In this document: piece after piece, positions 1 to 5,288 of the stretch
Numbering within the stretch: position 1 is the stretch's first letter
Layout of the letters: each line of letters begins with the position of its first letter
Origin: an uncultured Clostridia bacterium
GTDB lineage: Bacteria; Bacillota; Clostridia; Christensenellales; Aristaeellaceae
Reading direction: 5' to 3'
Length of the DNA stretch: 5,288 nt
Assembly: GCA_945877525.1 (NCBI GenBank)
Contig: CAMDVP010000210.1
Coordinates: forward strand, 1-5,288
Notes under the pieces: generated by a model
What the model was told of the DNA's origin: nothing
Database searches by the model: none
The model's input: the letters and a program-made list of their open reading frames with translations, nothing else
Translations under genes and position numbers: made by a program

Positions 1-3000
1 GGGCAGGGGCGGCTTGAAGCCGGAATTCTTCTCCATGCCGTTGGCGTTGACGGAAATGACAGGGATGTGCCCAAGCCCCGCCTTGTCCAGGGCCCGGCGA
101 ATGAAGCCCACATAGTTGCTGGCGCGGCAGCAGCCCCCGGTTTGGGACATGGCCAGGGCCAGGCGGCTGGTGTCATACTTGCCTGAAAGAACGGCCTCCA
201 TCAGCTGTCCCACGGTGATGATGGAGGGGTAGCAGGCGTCGTTGTTGACGTATTTCAGCCCGGTGTCGATGACGGAGCGGCTTTCGTTGTCCAGCATGAC
301 CAGGTTGAAGCCGTATTGCCTGAATAGCGGCTCCAGCAGGTCAAAGTGCAGGGGGGACATCTTCGGGGCCAGAATGGTGTAGCCCTCGCGGAACATTTCC
401 CGGGTGAACTCCGCCCTGTGATAGCAGACGGGCTGGGGCCTGGCATGGACATGTCCGCGCTCCCGCTGGCGCATGGCGGCCAGCAGGCTGCGAATGCGGA
501 TGCGCGCCGCGCCCAGGCTGTTCACCTCGTCAATCTTGATGAGGGTGTACAGCTTGCCGGAGGCCTCCAGAATTTCGCTTACCTGATCGGTGGTCACCGC
601 GTCCAGGCCGCAGCCGAAGGAATTCAGCTGAATCAGCTCCAGGTCGTCCCGTCCGCAGACATACTCCGCCGCCCGGTACAGCCGGGAGTGATACACCCAC
701 TGGTCGTTGACCCGCAGGGTGTGGGTCTTTGCGTGGTCGATGGGCAGGCTGTCCTCGGTCAGCACCGCCAGGCCCAGGGAGGCGATCATCTGCGGGATGC
801 CATGGTTAATCTCCGGATCCATGTGATAGGGTCGTCCTGCCAGCACAATGCCCTGACGGCGGTTGGCCTGCATCCAGTCCAGGGCCTTCTGCCCCTCGGC
901 GCGGATATCCGCCTTGGCCTGCAGCTGGGCGGCCCAGGCGCGCTTTACGGCGGCGCGGGTTTCGGCAGGCGGGATGGCGAAGGCTTCCTCAAAGAAGCCT
1001 GCCAGGCGGGCTGCGGCGGTTTTCTCGTCGGTCAGGGCCAGAAAGGGCTTGAGCAGGCGCACCTGTCCGCCGGTGATTTCCTCCACATTGTTGCCGATGT
1101 TCTCGGGATTGGCGGCGACCATGGGGCAGTTGAAGTGATTCTGTGCGCAGGCGTCCTCCTGATGCTCATAAAACACGCTGGGATAGAAAATGGTGGTCAC
1201 GCCCTGCTCGATCAGCCACTGCACATGGCCGTGGGCCAGCTTGGCAGGGTAGCACTCGCTTTCGGAGGGAATGGAGGTCATGCCCTTTTCATAAATGGCG
1301 CGGGAGGACAGGGGCGAAAGCTTCACGCAGAAGCCCAGCTCCCGCAAAAGCGTGCCCCAGAAGGGAAAATTCTCGTACATGTTCAGCACCCGCGGCACGC
1401 CCAGCACGCCCCGGGGAGCCTGCTCCTCGGGCAGGGCGGGCACGTCGAACATGCGGCGCAGCTTGTACTCGGCCACATTGGGACCCGCTGCGCAGGCGGC
1501 TACCTTTCCTGCACCCCTTTCGCAGCGGTTGCCGGTCACATGCCTTCGCCCGCCGTCGAAGGTGGTGACGGTGAGCATGCAGCGATTGGTGCATCCGCCG
1601 CAGCGGGCGGTTTTCGTCTGATAGGTCAGCTCCGCGATGGCGCTGAGGGGCAGCATGGAGGATCCATGCCCCTCGTCGTGATCCCGGGCCACCAGCGCAG
1701 CGCCGAAGGCCCCCATGATGCCGGAGATGTCTGGGCACACAACCTCAGCCCCGGAAAGCAGCTCAAAGGCGCGGAGCACCGCGTGGTTGTGGAAGGTGCC
1801 GCCCTGCACCACAATGCGCTGCCCCAGCTCCTTCGCGTCGGACAGCTTGATGACCTTGAACAGCGCGTTTTTGATAACGGAGTAGGCAAGACCCGCAGAG
1901 ATGTCCTGCACAGAGGCCCCCTGCTTCTGGGCCTGCTTCACGTTGGAGTTCATGAACACGGTGCAGCGGGTGCCCAGATCGACGGGATGCTCGGCAAACA
2001 GCGCCTCGGCGGCAAAGCCCTCCGGGGTATAGCCCAGGGACACAGCGAAATTCTCCAGAAAGGAGCCGCAGCCGGAGGAGCAGGCTTCGTTGAGCATGAT
2101 GGTATCCACCGAGCCGTTTTTCAGGCGGATGCACTTCATGTCCTGCCCGCCGATGTCCAGCACGCAGTCCACCTCCGGGTCGAAGAAGGCCGCGGCGGTG
2201 CAGTGGGCGATGGTTTCCACCTCGCCCTCGTCCAGGGAAAAGGCGGACTTCAGCAGTTCCTCGCCGTAGCCTGTGGCGCAGGCCCGGGCGATGGTCGCTC
2301 CTTTGGGCATGCGCGCGTTCAACTCCCGCAGGGCCTGCCTGGCGGCCTCAATGGGGCTGCCCGCGTTGCCGGTATAGAAGGAATAGAGCAGCTCGCCCTC
2401 CTGGCCGATGAGTGCGGCCTTGGTGGTGGTGGAGCCGGCGTCCAGCCCCAGATAGCAGGGCCCCTCGTAGGAAGCCAGATCGCCCCGCTTCACCCGGGCC
2501 ATGCTGTGGCGACGGCGGAAGGCTGCGTAATCGTCGTGGCAGGCGAACAGCGGAGGCAGCGTTTTCAGCCCCTGAGTCAGCTGCACGCCGCGGCGCAGCC
2601 TGTCCAGCAGCTGATCCAGGGAAAAGTCCTTGCTGACCCCGGTTTTCATGGCCGCGCCCCTGGCGGCGAACAGGTGGCTGTTTTCCGGCAGGATGGCGGT
2701 TTCCTCCGTCAGGCGCAGGGTGCGGATGAAGGCTGCGCGCAGCTCCGGCAGGAAGTGCAGCGGCCCACCCAGAAAGGCCACATGCCCGCGAATGGGCTTG
2801 CCGCAGGCCAGGCCGGAGATGGTCTGGTTGACCACCGCCTGGAAGATGGAGGCAGCCAGATCCTCCCGGGAGGCGCCCTCGTTGATCAGCGGCTGAATGT
2901 CGCTCTTGGCGAACACGCCGCACCGGGCGGCAATGGGGTAAATTTCCTTGTAGCCGGCGGCAAGGTCGTTCAGCCCGGCAGCGTCGGTTTTCAGCAGGGA

Positions 3001-3414
3001 GGCCATCTGGTCGATGAAGGAGCCGGTGCCGCCGGCGCAGACGCCGTTCATGCGCTCCTCCACGCTGCTGCCGAAATAAAGAATTTTCGCGTCCTCACCG
3101 CCCAGCTCGATGGCCACGTCCGTCTGGGGGGCTTCCGCCTTGAGGGCGGCGGCCACCGCCACCACCTCCTGCACAAAGGGAACGCCCAGCGCGTCGGACA
3201 GGGCCAGCGCGCCGGAGCCCGTCATGCACAGGCGCAGGTAGCAGCTGCCAAGCTGATTGCGCACATCCTCCAATAGTGCGGTGAGGGTTTCCTGGGTGTG
3301 GGCGAAGTGACGGCGATAATCGCTGAATACAAGTTTGCCTTTTTGATCCAGAACCACCAGCTTGACCGTGGTGGAGCCGATGTCAACACCCGCGTGATAA
3401 AGTATGCCCGCCAT
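1..3414 (-). CDS. Large 2-hydroxyacyl-CoA dehydratase activase fusion protein (BadF/BadG/BcrA/BcrD ATPase x2 + DUF2229 + HgdB-like), C-terminus cut by window edge
   Basis: Family knowledge: activases of this type (HgdC-like) hydrolyse ATP to push one electron at very low potential from a [4Fe-4S] cluster into a dehydratase or reductase partner in the anaerobic cytoplasm. Seen in 1138 residues: ATPase motif GVDIGSTTVK (9-18), ELGGED (103-108), first cluster cysteines C126 (NGVCAGGTGSF) and C165 (RCGVFAKSD); a second copy with LGLDAGSTTTK (322-332), DIGGQD (420-425), C445/C449 (EACSSGCGSF) and C484 (TRCTVFMNS); a cysteine connector C605-x2-C608-x3-C612 plus C631; a DUF2229-like region from about 667 with ESECYPAK (C721), C756 and C763; GRPYHMDPEINHG (860-872), SFGCG (C935), and an HgdB-like end with NNDACYPS (C1061) and GGCCRASNY (C1095, C1096). 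The start is fixed by an in-frame TGA six bases upstream and GAGG nine bases before ATG. Whole fusions are about 1400 aa, so some 250-300 residues are missing at the left edge. Substrate unknown; the family call is firm. Confidence 0.95.
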   Translation of the reverse strand, partial: MAGILYHAGVDIGSTTVKLVVLDQKGKLVFSDYRRHFAHTQETLTALLEDVRNQLGSCYLRLCMTGSGALALSDALGVPFVQEVVAVAAALKAEAPQTDVAIELGGEDAKILYFGSSVEERMNGVCAGGTGSFIDQMASLLKTDAAGLNDLAAGYKEIYPIAARCGVFAKSDIQPLINEGASREDLAASIFQAVVNQTISGLACGKPIRGHVAFLGGPLHFLPELRAAFIRTLRLTEETAILPENSHLFAARGAAMKTGVSKDFSLDQLLDRLRRGVQLTQGLKTLPPLFACHDDYAAFRRRHSMARVKRGDLASYEGPCYLGLDAGSTTTKAALIGQEGELLYSFYTGNAGSPIEAARQALRELNARMPKGATIARACATGYGEELLKSAFSLDEGEVETIAHCTAAAFFDPEVDCVLDIGGQDMKCIRLKNGSVDTIMLNEACSSGCGSFLENFAVSLGYTPEGFAAEALFAEHPVDLGTRCTVFMNSNVKQAQKQGASVQDISAGLAYSVIKNALFKVIKLSDAKELGQRIVVQGGTFHNHAVLRAFELLSGAEVVCPDISGIMGAFGAALVARDHDEGHGSSMLPLSAIAELTYQTKTARCGGCTNRCMLTVTTFDGGRRHVTGNRCERGAGKVAACAAGPNVAEYKLRRMFDVPALPEEQAPRGVLGVPRVLNMYENFPFWGTLLRELGFCVKLSPLSSRAIYEKGMTSIPSESECYPAKLAHGHVQWLIEQGVTTIFYPSVFYEHQEDACAQNHFNCPMVAANPENIGNNVEEITGGQVRLLKPFLALTDEKTAAARLAGFFEEAFAIPPAETRAAVKRAWAAQLQAKADIRAEGQKALDWMQANRRQGIVLAGRPYHMDPEINHGIPQMIASLGLAVLTEDSLPIDHAKTHTLRVNDQWVYHSRLYRAAEYVCGRDDLELIQLNSFGCGLDAVTTDQVSEILEASGKLYTLIKIDEVNSLGAARIRIRSLLAAMRQRERGHVHARPQPVCYHRAEFTREMFREGYTILAPKMSPLHFDLLEPLFRQYGFNLVMLDNESRSVIDTGLKYVNNDACYPSIITVGQLMEAVLSGKYDTSRLALAMSQTGGCCRASNYVGFIRRALDKAGLGHIPVISVNANGMEKNSGFKPPLP

Positions 3415-3423
3415 GTTTCATAA

Positions 3424-3427
3424 CCTC
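3424..3427 (-). promoter_or_regulatory. Ribosome binding site of the activase gene
   Basis: On the minus strand GAGG lies nine bases before the ATG at 3414. It sits inside a four-codon reading frame, ATG AGG TTA TGA (3429-3418), whose stop is in frame with and two codons ahead of the real start. This rules out any longer N-terminus and supports 3414 as the start. Confidence 0.65.
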
Positions 3428-3430
3428 ATG

Positions 3431-3450
3431 ATCCAGGGCGCAGCCCGGAT
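3431..3450 (-). promoter_or_regulatory. Hairpin in the activase mRNA leader
   Basis: Inverted repeat: ATCC (3431-3434) and GGGC (3436-3439) pair with GCCC (3443-3446) and GGAT (3447-3450), giving eight base pairs with one bulged base at 3435 and a three-base loop. In the minus-strand transcript the stem ends three bases before the GAGG ribosome binding site. There is no following T-run, so it is not an intrinsic terminator. An effect on translation initiation or leader stability is possible but is inference. Confidence 0.4.
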
Positions 3451-3472
3451 AAGCAGGGGCTACGCAGTATTA

Positions 3473-3513
3473 TTCGTTTCAAACTATACGCCGCGAATCG
3501 AAACTGAAACGAA
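3473..3513. repeat. 9-bp inverted repeat around the activase -10 region
   Basis: TTCGTTTCA (3473-3481) is the exact reverse complement of TGAAACGAA (3505-3513), with 23 bases between. The right arm overlaps the direct repeats and the left arm lies over the predicted leftward transcription start. It may add a third, opposite-facing regulator half-site, or simply reflect reuse of the same GAAAC core. Confidence 0.4.
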
Positions 3514-3516
3514 ACT
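3483..3516 (-). promoter_or_regulatory. Probable activator-dependent promoter of the activase gene
   Basis: On the minus strand a TATAGT -10 box (3488-3483) has no convincing -35 hexamer: at a 17-base spacing the sequence is CGTTTC. Instead the -35 position is covered by two AGTTTCG repeats (3516-3510 and 3505-3499), with exactly 10 bases between the second repeat and the -10. Transcription would begin near 3476, giving a leader of about 62 bases. A poor -35 replaced by direct repeats is the arrangement known for PhoB-activated promoters. A competing -10, TAATAC (3472-3467), also lacks a -35. Confidence 0.5.
3499..3516. repeat. PhoB-box-like direct repeat, CGAAACT-GAAA-CGAAACT
   Basis: Two perfect 7-base repeats (3499-3505 and 3510-3516) flank the 4-base spacer GAAA, so they are 11 bases apart centre to centre, one helical turn. 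OmpR/PhoB-family regulators commonly bind such head-to-tail repeats as a dimer. The site lies about 80 bases upstream of the rightward transcription start and at the -35 of the leftward promoter, so the adjacent response regulator is the natural candidate to bind it. Binding itself is inference. Confidence 0.5.
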
Positions 3517-3554
3517 TTTTGGCGAACAGGCGCGAAGATTTTCCTTCCGGGGCC

Positions 3555-3583
3555 TTGATTCGCCGGAGGGTTTATTGCATAAT
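3555..3583 (+). promoter_or_regulatory. Sigma-A-type promoter of the two-component operon
   Basis: TTGATT (3555-3560, four of six consensus bases) is followed by a 17-base spacer and CATAAT (3578-3583, five of six). Transcription would start near 3590, only about 16 bases before the regulator's ATG and just ahead of its ribosome binding site. The position means an upstream TTG at 3519 cannot be the start if this promoter is the main one. Confidence 0.65.
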
Positions 3584-3591
3584 AGGGGCAA

Positions 3592-3597
3592 AGGAGG
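3592..3597 (+). promoter_or_regulatory. Strong ribosome binding site of the response regulator gene
   Basis: A full AGGAGG (followed by GG-rich sequence) ends eight bases before ATG at 3606. It decides the start: the same frame stays open upstream to a TTG at 3519, but that would add 29 residues with no family counterpart and lacks a comparable site. Confidence 0.85.
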
Positions 3598-3605
3598 GAC
3601 GACGG

Positions 3606-4280
3606 ATGTTTCATGTGCTGGTGGTGGACGACGACAAGAACACGCGCCTGCTCATGCGCGCGCTGCTGGAGGGGGAGCATTATACCGTGACCCTGGCCGC
3701 AAACGGAGAAGAGGCCCTCGGCGCCATGGAGCGCAATCATGTGGATCTGGTAGTGCTGGATCTGATGATGCCCCGCATGGACGGCTATGAGTTCACCAGA
3801 GAATTGCGCGCCGCCAATAACGATCTTCCCATCCTGATGGTCTCGGCCAAGCAGCTGCCGGACGACCGGAAAAAAGGCTTCCTGGCGGGCATTGACGATT
3901 TCATGGTCAAGCCTGTGGACGAGGAGGAGCTGCTTTTGCGCATTAAGGCGCTTCTGCGCAGGGCAAAAATTGCCAGCGAGAGGCGGATTGTGCTGGGCGA
4001 CGTAGTGCTGGATTACGACGCCCTGAGCGTGTCCCGGGGCGGGGAAACCGTGGTGCTGCCCCAGAAGGAATTTCTGCTTCTGTACAAGCTGCTGTCCTAT
4101 CCGGGAAAGATATTCACCCGCATTGAGCTGATGGACGAAATCTGGGGCGCGGACAGCGAAACCGGCTGGGAAACCGTGACGGTGCATGTGGGACGGCTGC
4201 GGCGCAGGTTTGAGGGCTGGAGCGAATTTGAAATTGTCTCGGTGAGGGGATTGGGCTACAAGGCGGTGAAGAAGGTATGA
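3606..4280 (+). CDS. OmpR/PhoB-family DNA-binding response regulator
   Basis: A cytoplasmic transcription factor of 224 aa, the usual length for the family, switched by phosphorylation from the kinase encoded next to it. Receiver domain (about 1-118): acidic pair D8/D9, phospho-acceptor D52 in VVLDLMMPRMDG, switch residues S80 and F99, and conserved K102 in VKP. Winged-helix domain (about 125-224): LPQKEFLLL (151-159), EIWG (178-181), recognition-helix region TVTVHVGRLRRRF (190-202), and closing GLGYK (215-219). All residues needed for phosphorylation are present. It is the first gene of an operon with the kinase (ATGA overlap) and is divergent from the activase gene. The PhoB-box-like repeats in the gap make that gene, and possibly its own operon, plausible targets; this is inference. 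The sequence does not identify a named regulator such as PhoP, VanR or KdpE. Confidence 0.95.
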   Translation: MFHVLVVDDDKNTRLLMRALLEGEHYTVTLAANGEEALGAMERNHVDLVVLDLMMPRMDGYEFTRELRAANNDLPILMVSAKQLPDDRKKGFLAGIDDFMVKPVDEEELLLRIKALLRRAKIASERRIVLGDVVLDYDALSVSRGGETVVLPQKEFLLLYKLLSYPGKIFTRIELMDEIWGADSETGWETVTVHVGRLRRRFEGWSEFEIVSVRGLGYKAVKKV

Positions 4281-5288
4281 GGAAGCCGCGCATCACCAGG
4301 CGGCAGCGGCTGTTCAGCCTGTTTCTGATTTGCAGCTTTTTCGGGCTTTTGCTGACGGTAATGGCCTTCAGCGTGGTGATTTATGTGCTGGGCCGTGCAG
4401 GGCGGCTGGGGGAGAGCGAGCTGAGCACCCTGCAGGGCACCCTGCCGCTGATGCTGGGCGCCATGCTGACCATGGCCCTGGGCACGGTGCTGGCGGGAAT
4501 TCTGGTGCGCATACCGCTCAAGTCCATCAATACGCTTATGGACGGGCTGAACAGTCTGGCCAGCGGGCACTTTGAGCAGCGGGTGGAACTGGGCGAAAGC
4601 CGCATGATGCGGGAATTGTCCGACAGCTTCAACACCCTGGCCCAGGAACTGCAGAACACGGAAATGCTGCGCTCGGATTTCATCAACAACTTCTCCCATG
4701 AGTTCAAAACGCCTATTGTGTCTATCCGCGGATTCGCGCGGATTTTGCAGCGGGGCGGACTGTCAGAAGAACAGCAGCAGGAGTATTTGTCCATCATTGT
4801 GGACGAATCCACCCGCCTGAGCAGCATGGCCACCAATGTGCTCAGCCTGAGCAAGGTGGAAAATCAGAGCATCCTCACCGACGTGAGCAGCTATAACCTT
4901 TCCGAGCAGCTGCGCAAGTGCATCCTGGTGCTGGAAAGCAAGTGGGCGGCCAAGGGGCTGTCGGTGGAGGCGGATTTTGCGGAATACCATGTGCAGGGCA
5001 ACGAGGAGCAGCTGAAGCAGGTGTGGCTGAACCTGGTGGACAACGCGGTGAAGTTTTCTCCCGAGGGCGGAGAAATACGGGTGGATGTTTGCCGCCAGGG
5101 GGCGTGGCTGTGTGTGTCGGTGATCAACCACGGCCCCGCCATGACCGAGGAGGAACGCCGCCGGGCGTTCGACAAGTTCTGGCAGGGAGATACCTCCCAT
5201 GCGGCGGAGGGAACGGGCATCGGCCTTTCGGTGGTGAAAAAAATCGTCGAGCTGCACCGGGGCAGCGTCGACGTGGACAACAGCGAAA
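4277..5288 (+). CDS. HAMP-domain sensor histidine kinase, C-terminus cut by window edge
   Basis: Membrane-bound kinase that autophosphorylates on a histidine and passes the phosphate to the upstream regulator. Its ATG overlaps the regulator's stop (ATGA, 4277-4280), indicating translational coupling. 337 residues are visible. Basic N-tail (R2, K3, R5, R8, R9, R11), first membrane segment about 12-38, a short outside loop about 39-55, second segment about 56-77, and a HAMP linker 78-128 with P80. HisKA: H141 in NFSHEFKTPI, with E142 and T145 in the usual places. ATPase domain: N-box N256 in NLVDNAVKFS; G1 region reads NHGPAM (284-289), with Asn in place of the usual Asp; FDKFWQGD; G2 box GTGIGL (312-317). 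The reading frame is open at the right edge and probably lacks only a short tail. The loop is too small for a folded sensor domain, so the signal is probably read in the membrane or through a partner. Confidence 0.95.
   Translation, partial: MRKPRITRRQRLFSLFLICSFFGLLLTVMAFSVVIYVLGRAGRLGESELSTLQGTLPLMLGAMLTMALGTVLAGILVRIPLKSINTLMDGLNSLASGHFEQRVELGESRMMRELSDSFNTLAQELQNTEMLRSDFINNFSHEFKTPIVSIRGFARILQRGGLSEEQQQEYLSIIVDESTRLSSMATNVLSLSKVENQSILTDVSSYNLSEQLRKCILVLESKWAAKGLSVEADFAEYHVQGNEEQLKQVWLNLVDNAVKFSPEGGEIRVDVCRQGAWLCVSVINHGPAMTEEERRRAFDKFWQGDTSHAAEGTGIGLSVVKKIVELHRGSVDVDNSE

Noticed and set aside
346..3276. 976-codon open frame on the plus strand, opposite the activase gene
   Set aside because: It lies in exact antiparallel codon register with the activase gene, where its stop codons would correspond to TTA, CTA and TCA codons in the real gene. 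These are rare in this GC-rich coding style: the frame ends at 3276 on a CTA leucine codon. The product is a low-complexity Gly/His/Gln/Ala-rich sequence with no recognisable domain, whereas the minus strand encodes unmistakable activase motifs throughout.
3431..3450. Intrinsic terminator between the divergent genes
   Set aside because: The stem is present but no T-run follows on either strand, and no gene ends here, since both neighbours start at this gap.
3519..3605. Upstream TTG start for the response regulator, adding 29 residues
   Set aside because: It lies upstream of the best promoter, has no comparable ribosome binding site, and the extra residues have no match to the family. The receiver domain normally begins within a few residues of the start, as at 3606.
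3404..3790. 128-codon plus-strand frame crossing the gap into the regulator
   Set aside because: It starts inside the activase gene on the other strand, crosses both promoters, and reads the regulator gene out of frame.
3426..4187. 253-codon open frame on the minus strand opposite the response regulator
   Set aside because: Same antiparallel register effect. It would run across the shared promoter gap and has no ribosome binding site or domain, while the plus strand has a complete receiver and winged-helix protein.
4256..5257. Minus-strand open frames opposite the kinase (4256-4699 and 4763-5257)
   Set aside because: Both are in antiparallel register with the kinase codons and have His/Gln-rich shadow composition. 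The plus strand has the conserved H-, N- and G2-box motifs.
1..5288. Mobile element, CRISPR array, tRNA or rRNA
   Set aside because: No transposase, integrase, terminal repeats, regularly spaced repeats or RNA-gene motifs were seen; almost all the sequence is accounted for by three protein genes and one gap.

Overview
The window holds two complete or nearly complete transcription units that point away from each other, separated by a 191-base regulatory gap. The DNA is GC-rich with strong G/C preference at third codon positions. The gene set is an oxygen-sensitive 2-hydroxyacyl-CoA dehydratase activase fusion beside a Gram-positive-style OmpR-family two-component pair with AGGAGG-type ribosome binding sites. 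This suggests a strictly anaerobic, high-GC member of the Clostridia (gut Oscillospiraceae-like or related). That placement is inference from gene content and base composition; no marker gene is present.

Left two thirds (1-3414, minus strand): one very long open frame that starts at 3414 and runs off the left edge, with 1138 codons visible. It encodes the large acyl-CoA dehydratase activase fusion. In order it has an ASKHA ATPase/iron-sulfur activase module, a second activase module, a cysteine-rich connector, a DUF2229-type region, and a C-terminal part resembling the dehydratase D-component (HgdB/YjiM-like). Family members are usually about 1400 residues, so roughly the last fifth lies outside the window.

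Gap (3415-3605): both 5' ends meet here. A good sigma-A-type promoter (TTGATT, 17 bases, CATAAT) drives the rightward genes with a leader of only about 16 bases. On the minus strand a TATAGT -10 box is preceded, at exactly 10 bases, by two perfect 7-base direct repeats with a 4-base A-rich spacer, the geometry of a PhoB box. The minus-strand leader also carries a hairpin next to its ribosome binding site.

Right third (3606-5288, plus strand): an OmpR/PhoB-family response regulator (224 aa) and, overlapping its stop codon by four bases, a HAMP-containing sensor histidine kinase with a very short extracytoplasmic loop. The kinase runs off the right edge a little beyond its G2 box.

Working model (inference): the two-component system senses a membrane or redox/energy cue, and its PhoB-like regulator binds the repeats between the genes. 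There it would activate the divergent activase, an ATP-driven low-potential electron donor, and possibly regulate itself. The electron acceptor of the activase cannot be told from this window.
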